A stretch of 6,870 nucleotides of DNA, from NCBI GenBank assembly GCA_010028225.1, contig RGOY01000066.1, positions 1 to 6,870 on the forward strand, given 5' to 3'. This DNA comes from Actinomycetota bacterium. GTDB lineage: Bacteria; Actinomycetota; Actinomycetes; Nanopelagicales; Nanopelagicaceae. Shown here one piece after another: positions 1 through 5,877 of this stretch. The number at the start of each line of letters is the position of its first letter. Position 1 is the first letter of the stretch. The notes beneath the pieces are model-generated. The model did no database searches, was not told the DNA's origin, and saw only the letters and a program-made list of their open reading frames with translations. The translations under genes were made by a program, and so were the position numbers.

Positions 1-297
1 TTCGGGGTAGAGACGATGTCTGCCTCACTACCTGCCGTGGTGAGCGTCATTGAGAAAATCAATGAACCGCGTTATCCCTCATTCAAAGGAATCATGGCGG
101 CCAAAAAGAAGACAATCGACACCAAATCCTTGGCTTCAATCGGAATCGAATCGAGCGCTGTGGGAGCAAGCGCATCGTGGTCGAAGGTTGAAAGTGCAAC
201 AGCGCGGCCACCTCGCGAAAAGGGGATAAAAGTCGAGGACTCAGGTGATGGTGGCGATAAGTTGTTTGATTTCTTGATGGAGAAGAGGCTGGTATGA
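1..297 (+). CDS. etfB: Electron transfer flavoprotein beta subunit, C-terminal part (5' end outside window)
   Basis: This is the C-terminal 98 codons of EtfB. The frame is open from base 1, so the ATG at 16 is an internal Met and the true start lies upstream. EtfB pairs with EtfA to form the soluble FAD/AMP-binding heterodimer that carries electrons from acyl-CoA dehydrogenases and related flavoenzymes to the respiratory chain. The diagnostic stretch is LPAVVSVIEKINEPRY followed by PSFKGIMAAKKK (bases 31-108). In the human protein this region forms the recognition loop (NEPRY...IM.AKKK) that docks on partner dehydrogenases; the position of the human anchoring Leu appears to be Phe here. The tail, with GDGGDKLFDFLMEKRLV, is the usual EtfB ending, so the 3' end is complete. 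The stop overlaps the etfA start as ATGA, implying translational coupling and equal amounts of both subunits. Promoter and N-terminal nucleotide-binding part are not in the window. Confidence 0.95.
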   Translation, partial: FGVETMSASLPAVVSVIEKINEPRYPSFKGIMAAKKKTIDTKSLASIGIESSAVGASASWSKVESATARPPREKGIKVEDSGDGGDKLFDFLMEKRLV

Positions 298-1244
298 GTG
301 CGATTGTTTTGATCGACCATCAGGATGGATCAATTGCAAAGAGCGCGGCAGAACTTGCCACATTCGCACGGCGTCTGGGTGACGTCACCGGAGTGCTACT
401 TGTAGCACCGGGTGAAGGAGATGCTCTTGCTCAAGGAGCTTCCAGTGCCGATCTCGACTCACTCGTCATTGTCGAGTCAACTGATTTCAAAGAGCATGGC
501 ATCACTGCAATGGCAAAAGCTCTTGTATCGCTTGTGAAAGAACGAAATCCGAAAGCGCTATTGATTGCATCGAGTTCGCGAGGCAAAGAAATTGCAGCAC
601 GCATTGCCGTTGCCACTGAGAGCGGGATCATTACTGATGCAATTGATATCGATGGTGAACGCAAAACCACTCAGTCAGTCTTTGGTGGATCTTTCACGGT
701 CTCCTCATCGGTGACGACGCCGGTAGCCATCGTGACGATTCGTCCAAGTTCTATCGACGCGCCATCGGTAAGCTCAACACCTTCCGTTGAGAAAATTTCT
801 TTCTCACTCTCAGATGAAGAGAGAGCCGTGAAGATAAGCAAAGTTGAACCAGCGCTCAAGGGTGGACGACCTGAGCTAACTGAGGCAAAGATCGTCGTAT
901 CTGGTGGTCGCGGTACTAACGGAGATTTCAAGCCGGTGGAAGCGCTCGCCGATCTCCTTGGCGCAGCAGTGGGTGCTTCGCGCGCAGCAACGGATGCTGG
1001 GTGGTATCCCCACACGCATCAAGTCGGTCAGACTGGAAAGACGGTAAGCCCTCAGCTCTATGTTGCATGCGGAATATCTGGAGCGATTCAACATCGCGCA
1101 GGTATGCAGACCAGCAAGACGATCGTTGCTATCAATAAGGATCCGGAAGCTCCGATCTTTGATGTCGCAGATTTTGGTGTTGTCGGAGATCTCTTCGCCG
1201 TCTTACCTCAAACTTCCGAGCGTTTGGCAAAGCGCCCCTCGTAA
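294..1244 (+). CDS. etfA: Electron transfer flavoprotein alpha subunit
   Basis: EtfA (316 residues, normal length) is the FAD-binding partner of EtfB in the electron transfer flavoprotein. Residues 1-190 form the N-terminal ETF domain. The C-terminal FAD domain begins around residue 198 with VVSGGRG (201-207), followed by SRAATDAGW (229-237) and VGQTGKTVSPQLYVACGISG running into AIQHRAGM (244-271), then TIVAINKDPEAPIF and the final VGDLFAVLP. These match the EtfA family signature, including the QTGKTV loop and the I-Q-H that contact FAD. The ATG at 294 is preceded by AGAGG (284-288) at 5-base spacing and overlaps the etfB stop by four bases, which fixes the start. The two genes form one transcription unit whose promoter lies upstream. 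The physiological electron donors and the quinone-side acceptor are not encoded here. No missing residue or truncation is seen. Confidence 0.96.
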   Translation: MSAIVLIDHQDGSIAKSAAELATFARRLGDVTGVLLVAPGEGDALAQGASSADLDSLVIVESTDFKEHGITAMAKALVSLVKERNPKALLIASSSRGKEIAARIAVATESGIITDAIDIDGERKTTQSVFGGSFTVSSSVTTPVAIVTIRPSSIDAPSVSSTPSVEKISFSLSDEERAVKISKVEPALKGGRPELTEAKIVVSGGRGTNGDFKPVEALADLLGAAVGASRAATDAGWYPHTHQVGQTGKTVSPQLYVACGISGAIQHRAGMQTSKTIVAINKDPEAPIFDVADFGVVGDLFAVLPQTSERLAKRPS

Positions 1245-1298
1245 CTCACTCTCTATCGCGGCTCGTGGCCTGACGTTTTACGCGCAAATTCTGCTCTC

Positions 1299-1304
1299 TA
1301 CACT
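1299..1304 (+). promoter_or_regulatory. Putative -10 box (TACACT) of a leaderless promoter for the cysteine desulfurase gene
   Basis: TACACT fits the actinobacterial TANNNT -10 consensus and ends six bases before the ATG at 1311, so the expected transcription start is the A of the start codon. The gene has no Shine-Dalgarno sequence (the bases before the ATG are TTGGACC), as expected for a leaderless message. No good -35 hexamer is seen, which is common for this promoter class. The rest of the 66-base gap (1245-1310) holds nothing else I can support, and no convincing terminator for etfBA. This is inference from geometry; no transcript data are available. Confidence 0.55.
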
Positions 1305-1310
1305 TGGACC

Positions 1311-2471
1311 ATGAAACGTCGCATCTACTTTGATCACGCTGCGACAACGCCTATCTCACCCACAGTCCTCGAAGAGCTGACTAAAGAGGCAGGACTTCTC
1401 GGCAATCCTTCGAGCCTGCACACCTTCGGCAGGCAGATGCGCGAGCGCGTGGAGAATGCTCGGGAAGAAATTGCAAAGATCTTGGGTGCAAGGGCAAGCG
1501 AAGTTATCTTTACTGGTTCTGGGACCGAAGCAAATAACACTGCAATCAAGGGACTCTTTTGGAAGCGAACACCACGAAAAATCATTCTCAGTACTGCGAT
1601 TGAACATCATGCAGTTCTCGACCCGATCAACTGGCTGGTGCAGCACGAGGGAGCAGTGCATCGCCAACTAAGAGTGGATCGCGATGGTCGGCCAGATCTC
1701 GACCATCTCGAGGAGATCATCGCGCTAGACGGCGATGAGATCGCCCTTATCTCGCTCATCCACACTAACAACGAACTCGGAACAGTTCTCAATCTCAAGG
1801 AGATCTCATCACTAGTGGGCGAAATTCCATTACATCTTGATGCTGTTCAAAGCGTCGGAAAAGTTGAATTCGGTTTTCATGAAAGTGGCGCAATCTCGGC
1901 GGCAATCTCAGCACACAAAGTCGGAGGTCCACTCGGCGTAGGAGCGCTCTTACTTCGCCATGGCATCGATCTCACGCCGCTCCTTCATGGCGGCGGACAG
2001 GAACGAGATATTCGCTCAGGGACACTCAATGCTCCTGGGATTATCGCTTTCGCGGTAGCACTCAAAGAGATGAAGGAAAATTTTAGAGATCAGGTGGAGA
2101 AAGTCTCGCTTTTGCGGGAGCGAATGAGAACAATCATCAAAGAAGTGATCCCTGATGCCTCCTTTAATGGAACTGGTGATGCACCAGGAATTCTTAACGT
2201 CACCTTCCCTGGTACCGATAACGAAGCATCACTTCTGCTCTTTGATAGTGAAGGAATAGCTGCCTCTACCGGTTCAGCATGTAGTCAAGGAGTTGCTGAG
2301 ACGAGCCATGTCTTGCTAGGTATCGGGCTAAGCGAGAGCGAGGCAAGGTCAACCCTTCGTTTCTCATTGAGCCATCGCAACGAGATTGATGAAGTGGAGT
2401 ACTTTGGCCAAGTTCTTGCGAGCGTTATCAGTAGAGCGCGGGCAGCTCACTCCGCTGGGAGTCGATCATGA
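1311..2471 (+). CDS. iscS: Cysteine desulfurase, IscS/NifS type (class V aminotransferase fold)
   Basis: This PLP enzyme converts L-cysteine to L-alanine and leaves a persulfide on an active-site Cys, supplying sulfur for thiolated tRNA and possibly Fe-S clusters. At 386 residues it has family length. Visible features are YFDHAATTP near the N-terminus (6-14), GSGTEANN (69-76), IEHHAVLD with the PLP-stacking His99, LDAVQSVGK with Asp177 and Gln180 contacting the cofactor, SAHKVGGPLGVGAL with the PLP-binding Lys203, GGGQERDIRSGTLN (227-240), and the loop STGSACSQG with catalytic Cys324. The loop sequence is of group I (IscS-like) rather than SufS type. The stop overlaps the mnmA start as ATGA. 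This pairing resembles Bacillus YrvO-MnmA, where the desulfurase hands sulfur directly to MnmA without Tus relay proteins, so a dedicated tRNA-thiolation role is likely. A general IscS role cannot be excluded because no iscU or sufU is in the window. Start chosen: ATG 1311, just after the leaderless-type -10. Confidence 0.95.
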   Translation: MKRRIYFDHAATTPISPTVLEELTKEAGLLGNPSSLHTFGRQMRERVENAREEIAKILGARASEVIFTGSGTEANNTAIKGLFWKRTPRKIILSTAIEHHAVLDPINWLVQHEGAVHRQLRVDRDGRPDLDHLEEIIALDGDEIALISLIHTNNELGTVLNLKEISSLVGEIPLHLDAVQSVGKVEFGFHESGAISAAISAHKVGGPLGVGALLLRHGIDLTPLLHGGGQERDIRSGTLNAPGIIAFAVALKEMKENFRDQVEKVSLLRERMRTIIKEVIPDASFNGTGDAPGILNVTFPGTDNEASLLLFDSEGIAASTGSACSQGVAETSHVLLGIGLSESEARSTLRFSLSHRNEIDEVEYFGQVLASVISRARAAHSAGSRS

Positions 2472-3601
2472 AATTAATCGCTGCAATGAGTGGCGGCGTT
2501 GACTCGGCTGTTGCGGCAGCACGCGCTCATGAGGATGGCCATGAGGTAATTGGAATTCACTTAGCTTTATCGAAGAATCCGCAAAAATATCGATCAGGAG
2601 CTCGCGGATGTTGCACTGTAGAAGATTCTCACGATGCTCGTCGCGCTGCTGACCGAATCGGTATCCCGTTTTACATCTGGGATATGTCAGACGAATTCCA
2701 TCAAGGAGTCGTCGAAGATTTTCTCTCTGAGTATCAGTCAGGAAGAACGCCAAATCCCTGTCTTCGCTGCAATGAGAAGATTAAATTTGCCGCTGTGCTT
2801 GATCGCGCTCGAGCGATGGGATTTGATGGCGTCGTAACTGGCCACTATGCCCAGATGCGAGAGCACGAGAGCGATGGCAAGAGTTATCGCGCCATGTTTC
2901 GTGCAGTAGATCCGGCAAAAGATCAGTCCTATGTTCTCGCCGTTCTCGATGGCGAACAACTTAAAGGAGCGTTCTTTCCGCTAGGGGATACGACAAAAGA
3001 GGAGATTCGCGAAGAGGCGAGGCGTCGAAATCTTGCTGTCGCGGCCAAACCGGATAGTCATGACATCTGCTTTGTGCCGTCAGGAGATAACGCAGGTTGG
3101 CTGCGCGAGAGATTGGGAAGTGAAACTGGACCGATTGTCGATGAAAGTGGTGAAAAATTAGGTGAGCATCGTGGTGCCTACACCTATACCGTCGGACAGC
3201 GACGGGGACTTGGGATCACTAAACCCCGCGAAGATGGTGCGCCACGGTATGTACTGCGTATCGAACCAATCTCCAACACTGTTGTCGTAGGTGAGCGAGA
3301 TTCTTTGGCAATAACTGAGATCATCGGGGAGCGCGTAATTTGGTGTGGACCGAAGCCGAAAGAAGTTATGAGCAGTTCTAGTTCAGGATCCACAACGGTT
3401 TCTAATTCCACAAGAGGTCTGGTCCAAGTTCGAGCACATGGCAAGGCCATCGGTTGCAGTTACGAAGTTATCGGTGAAGATCAAACGCAGGTGCGAATTA
3501 GTTGTGATGAACCAATTTTTGGTCTGGCACCAGGGCAGGGAGCAGTTCTCTACGATGGCGATCGCGTGGTGGGTAGCTCCACAGTGGCCGAAACGAGATA
3601 G
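2468..3601 (+). CDS. mnmA: tRNA-specific 2-thiouridylase MnmA (TrmU)
   Basis: MnmA uses ATP to adenylate, and a persulfide sulfur to thiolate, C2 of wobble uridine 34 in tRNAs for Lys, Glu and Gln. The 377-residue protein opens with the PP-loop AMSGGVDSAVAA (SGGVDS at 8-13). GRTPNPCLRCNEKIKF (92-107) contains Cys98 and Cys101; by alignment to E. coli NPDILCNKEIKF, Cys101 is the catalytic one. HDICFVPSGD holds the second catalytic Cys, Cys201. TGHYAQ (124-129), DQSYVLAVL (152-160) and YTVGQRRGLGI (240-250) are further family blocks, followed by the C-terminal beta-barrel region. A Cys pair (48-49) in GCCTVEDSHDARR matches what I recall of actinobacterial members. GGGAG at 2457-2461 lies 6 bases before the ATG, and the start overlaps the desulfurase stop, so sulfur donor and thiolase are co-translated. 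Unusual is a Ser/Thr-rich stretch at residues 301-315 between C-terminal segments, probably a flexible linker. Function is secure. Confidence 0.96.
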   Translation: MKLIAAMSGGVDSAVAAARAHEDGHEVIGIHLALSKNPQKYRSGARGCCTVEDSHDARRAADRIGIPFYIWDMSDEFHQGVVEDFLSEYQSGRTPNPCLRCNEKIKFAAVLDRARAMGFDGVVTGHYAQMREHESDGKSYRAMFRAVDPAKDQSYVLAVLDGEQLKGAFFPLGDTTKEEIREEARRRNLAVAAKPDSHDICFVPSGDNAGWLRERLGSETGPIVDESGEKLGEHRGAYTYTVGQRRGLGITKPREDGAPRYVLRIEPISNTVVVGERDSLAITEIIGERVIWCGPKPKEVMSSSSSGSTTVSNSTRGLVQVRAHGKAIGCSYEVIGEDQTQVRISCDEPIFGLAPGQGAVLYDGDRVVGSSTVAETR

Positions 3602-3610
3602 AAGGTGCAT

Positions 3611-3652
3611 ATGACTACTAGCGCACCTGAAGCAAAGGTCTCCTGTGAGTAA
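3611..3652 (+). CDS. Possible 13-codon open frame overlapping the ligA start (leader peptide or spurious)
   Basis: An ATG at 3611 preceded by GAAGG (3601-3605, spacing 5 bases) opens a 13-codon frame, MTTSAPEAKVSCE, ending at TAA 3650-3652. That stop lies inside the beginning of ligA, whose GTG is at 3645 in another frame, so terminating ribosomes would be placed next to the ligA start. It could be a coupling mini-ORF that sets ligA translation. It could also be the remnant of a longer LigA N-terminus lost by a one- or two-base indel, since the peptide resembles a typical unstructured N-terminal extension. Or it may be chance. There is no evidence that the peptide itself has a function. Confidence 0.25.
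   Translation: MTTSAPEAKVSCE
3634..3638 (+). promoter_or_regulatory. Ribosome binding site (AAAGG) that sets the GTG start of ligA
   Basis: AAAGG lies six bases before the GTG at 3645, good spacing for initiation. The ATG at 3611 is in another frame and cannot start LigA, so this site is the main support for the GTG start. No TANNNT box in leaderless position is present, which suggests ligA is read from the upstream desulfurase-mnmA transcript. Confidence 0.6.
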
Positions 3653-5708
3653 AGAAGAAATTTCGAAAGTTCGCCATCGTATGCAAGAACTTGCTGAGTC
3701 GATACGAGAGCATCAATATCGCTACTACGTGGAAGATAAGCCAGCGATTAGTGATAGCGAATTTGATTCGCTAGTACGCGCACTCCAGAAACTCGAACAG
3801 GAGAATCCTGAGCTCATCGATCCAAAATCTCCGACGTTTGATGTTGGTGGAGGGTTTGCAACTCACTTCGCTCAAGTAGATCATCTCGAGAAGATGATGA
3901 GTCTTGACAATGTTTTTGATGACCAGGAGTTGGAGGAATGGTTTGATCGCGTGGAAGGAAAAGCGGGCACTGCGCTGAGCTGGCTCTGTGAAGTGAAAGT
4001 CGATGGACTTGCCATCAACCTGCTCTATGAAAAGGGTCGTTTGATTCGTGGCCTCACAAGGGGAAATGGCGTTACAGGCGAGGATGTAACACTAAATGTT
4101 AAAACGATTAAGAGCGTCCCCGCTCAGTTAACGAGCACGGATTCGGCAGTGAAAGTCCCAGAGTTAATTGAGGTGCGAGGGGAGGTTTACTTTCCACTTC
4201 TTGCCTTTGATGAACTGAATGAGACTATGGCCGAGAGCGGTAAAGCGCCTTTTGCCAATCCACGAAATGCTGCCGCTGGATCTCTTCGCCAGAAGGATCC
4301 TCGAACCACAGCATCGAGACCCCTCTCGATGATCGTTCATGGAATTGGACGAATCGATGGTGTTGACTTCAAATCTCAAGGAGATGCCTATCAGGCAATG
4401 GCTTCGTGGGGTCTTCCGACAAGCCCGCATGTCAAAGTGGTTCTTACTCGCAGTGATGTCAAAAAGTACATCAAGTATTTCCTTGACCACCGCCACGATC
4501 TGGAGCACGAGATAGATGGTGTGGTCATCAAAGTTAATGAGCGAAAAGTCCAAGAATCGATTGGCTTCACCTCTCGCGCGCCTCGTTGGGCGATCGCTTA
4601 TAAGTATCCCCCTGAAGAGGTGACGACAAAGTTGCTTGATATCCGAGTCAGCGTCGGGCGCACTGGAAGGGTCACTCCATTTGCTTATCTCGAGCCAGTA
4701 CATGTTGCTGGCTCAACCGTCACCCACGCGACTCTTCACAATCAGATGGAGGTGGCTCGCAAGGGAATACTCATTGGCGACACGGTCATTATCCGAAAAG
4801 CAGGAGATGTCATCCCCGAAGTTCTTGGCTCAGTCATTGAACGGCGCACAGGTAATGAGAAAGCGTTCGTCATGCCAACTGCCTGCCCTGAATGTGGCAG
4901 TGAGTTAGCGGCGGCGAGCGAAGGAGATGTCGATATCCGCTGCCCCAATACCCGCACCTGCCCGGCACAGCTTCGAGAGCGAATTTTCTACATTGGTTCA
5001 CGATCTGCACTTGACATCGATGTCCTTGGTTATGAATCAGCCAATGCGCTGCTTGCATCCGGTGCAATCTCCGATGAAGGAGATCTCTTTGATCTCACTA
5101 AGAAAGAACTAGCGAAGATAGATTTCTTCTGTAAGAAAGACGGAACACTCTCTGCTACGGCAGAAAAATTCTTGTTGGCACTCGAAGGGGCAAAAGAGAG
5201 GCCGCTCTGGCGGGTACTTGTGGCTCTCTCCATAAGACATGTGGGGCCGACTGCGGCAACAGCCCTTGCCGATCACTTTGGGTCGATGGAATCTATTCGG
5301 TCGGCAACTATTGAGGAATTGGCAGAAGTTGATGGCGTCGGCTCGATTATCGCCGAGTCGATTATCGAATGGTTTGGTGTGGGATGGCATCGAAAAATTG
5401 TCGAGAAATGGACTCGAGCAGGAGTGCGCATGAATCTCGTGCGCGAGCGGAGTGGGAAGCAGACGCTTGCCGGTCTGACCATAGTCGCAACCGGGTCACT
5501 GGTTAATTTCACAAGAGATTCGGTGACCGAGGCGATAACTTCGCATGGCGGGAAAGCAAGTAGCTCAGTGAGTAAAAAGACTGACTTTGTAGTCGCTGGC
5601 GATGGTGCAGGGAGTAAGTTGGAGAAAGCGCAGGAGCTTGGGATTCGAGTCTTGAGCGAAGCGGAATTCGCCACACTTTTAGAGTCTGGGCCGGGCGCAC
5701 TCAAGTAA
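3645..5708 (+). CDS. ligA: NAD+-dependent DNA ligase LigA
   Basis: LigA seals nicks in duplex DNA during replication and repair, using NAD+ as adenylate donor and releasing NMN. The 687 residues are full family length with all domains in order. Domain Ia (about 1-70) includes HQYRYYVEDKPAISDSEFD, the NMN-binding part. The adenylation domain carries MMSLDNVF (84-91) and CEVKVDGLAI with catalytic Lys118, then RGNGVTGEDVT (139-149), EVRGEV (176-181), ANPRNAAAGSLRQKDP (204-219) and HEIDGVVIKV (288-297). The OB fold follows, with SVGRTGRVTPFA (336-347) and HATLHN (361-366). A four-Cys zinc finger uses Cys414, Cys417, Cys433 and Cys439. Helix-hairpin-helix repeats span about 450-580, and a C-terminal BRCT domain (about 608-687) contains TGSL and KKTDFVVAGDGAGSK. 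The start is GTG with AAAGG upstream, and the N-terminus begins where homologues do. The gene lies 43 bases after mnmA; downstream comes a small membrane protein gene and nadD, whose product feeds NAD+ synthesis. Confidence 0.98.
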   Translation: MSKEEISKVRHRMQELAESIREHQYRYYVEDKPAISDSEFDSLVRALQKLEQENPELIDPKSPTFDVGGGFATHFAQVDHLEKMMSLDNVFDDQELEEWFDRVEGKAGTALSWLCEVKVDGLAINLLYEKGRLIRGLTRGNGVTGEDVTLNVKTIKSVPAQLTSTDSAVKVPELIEVRGEVYFPLLAFDELNETMAESGKAPFANPRNAAAGSLRQKDPRTTASRPLSMIVHGIGRIDGVDFKSQGDAYQAMASWGLPTSPHVKVVLTRSDVKKYIKYFLDHRHDLEHEIDGVVIKVNERKVQESIGFTSRAPRWAIAYKYPPEEVTTKLLDIRVSVGRTGRVTPFAYLEPVHVAGSTVTHATLHNQMEVARKGILIGDTVIIRKAGDVIPEVLGSVIERRTGNEKAFVMPTACPECGSELAAASEGDVDIRCPNTRTCPAQLRERIFYIGSRSALDIDVLGYESANALLASGAISDEGDLFDLTKKELAKIDFFCKKDGTLSATAEKFLLALEGAKERPLWRVLVALSIRHVGPTAATALADHFGSMESIRSATIEELAEVDGVGSIIAESIIEWFGVGWHRKIVEKWTRAGVRMNLVRERSGKQTLAGLTIVATGSLVNFTRDSVTEAITSHGGKASSSVSKKTDFVVAGDGAGSKLEKAQELGIRVLSEAEFATLLESGPGALK

Positions 5709-5712
5709 TCGC

Positions 5713-5718
5713 TAGAAT
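5713..5718 (+). promoter_or_regulatory. Putative -10 box (TAGAAT) of a leaderless promoter for the small gene, nadD and rsfS
   Basis: TAGAAT fits TANNNT and ends six bases before the ATG at 5725, the same geometry as the box before the cysteine desulfurase gene. It lies between the ligA stop (5706-5708) and the small gene, which lacks any Shine-Dalgarno sequence. Transcription would begin at the A of the ATG and run through nadD and rsfS. No -35 hexamer is evident. Readthrough from ligA is also likely, since no terminator is visible. Confidence 0.55.
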
Positions 5719-5724
5719 CACCTC

Positions 5725-5871
5725 ATGCGCGAACTATTCAATGTGGCGGCAATTTTTCTATCGGGTGAAGGTGGTCGTGAACTTCCCGCTTCGCCTATTT
5801 TTTTTGGGCTCTTCTTCTTTGGCGCTTTGATGCTTCTTCTTTATCTGACATTGAGAATTGATCGCGATTAA
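5725..5871 (+). CDS. Small single-span membrane protein of unknown function, upstream of nadD
   Basis: This 48-residue frame fills almost exactly the gap between ligA and nadD. The N-terminal part (1-20) is short and mildly polar, with SGEGGRELPASP at 13-24. One strongly hydrophobic segment follows (about 24-43, rich in Phe and Leu: PIFFGLFFFG, then ALMLLLYLTL). The tail RIDRD is charged and probably cytoplasmic by the positive-inside tendency, but charges on both sides leave topology uncertain. There is no signal peptidase site or lipobox. A leaderless-type TAGAAT box precedes the ATG. I recall small one-helix proteins with an ELPM/ELPx-SP motif before the helix encoded just upstream of nadD in other Actinobacteria, so this may be a divergent member of that unnamed group; this is memory, not a search. 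A chance ORF is possible, but the hydrophobicity, promoter position and fit in the gap argue against it. Its function is unknown. Confidence 0.7.
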   Translation: MRELFNVAAIFLSGEGGRELPASPIFFGLFFFGALMLLLYLTLRIDRD

Positions 5872-5877
5872 TTCTTT

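Noticed and set aside
671..1015. 114-codon minus-strand frame inside etfA
   Set aside because: Opposite conserved EtfA sequence, no supporting features.
1255..1282. Possible terminator hairpin after etfA (GGC-TCGTG-GCC followed by TTTT)
   Set aside because: The stem is only about three base pairs and the T run is short and displaced; not a credible intrinsic terminator.
1060..1314. 84-codon plus-strand frame spanning the end of etfA and the gap to the desulfurase gene
   Set aside because: It overlaps the FAD-binding signature of etfA in another frame, has no recognisable content, and its end overlaps the desulfurase start only by chance.
4164..4703. 179-codon open frame on the minus strand inside ligA
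   Set aside because: It lies fully opposite the ligA catalytic and OB domains, has no recognisable motif or ribosome binding site, and is a shadow of the real gene.
5273..5704. 143-codon open frame on the minus strand over the 3' end of ligA
   Set aside because: It is opposite the well-conserved HhH and BRCT coding region; Ser/Thr/Pro-rich shadow composition and no family resemblance.
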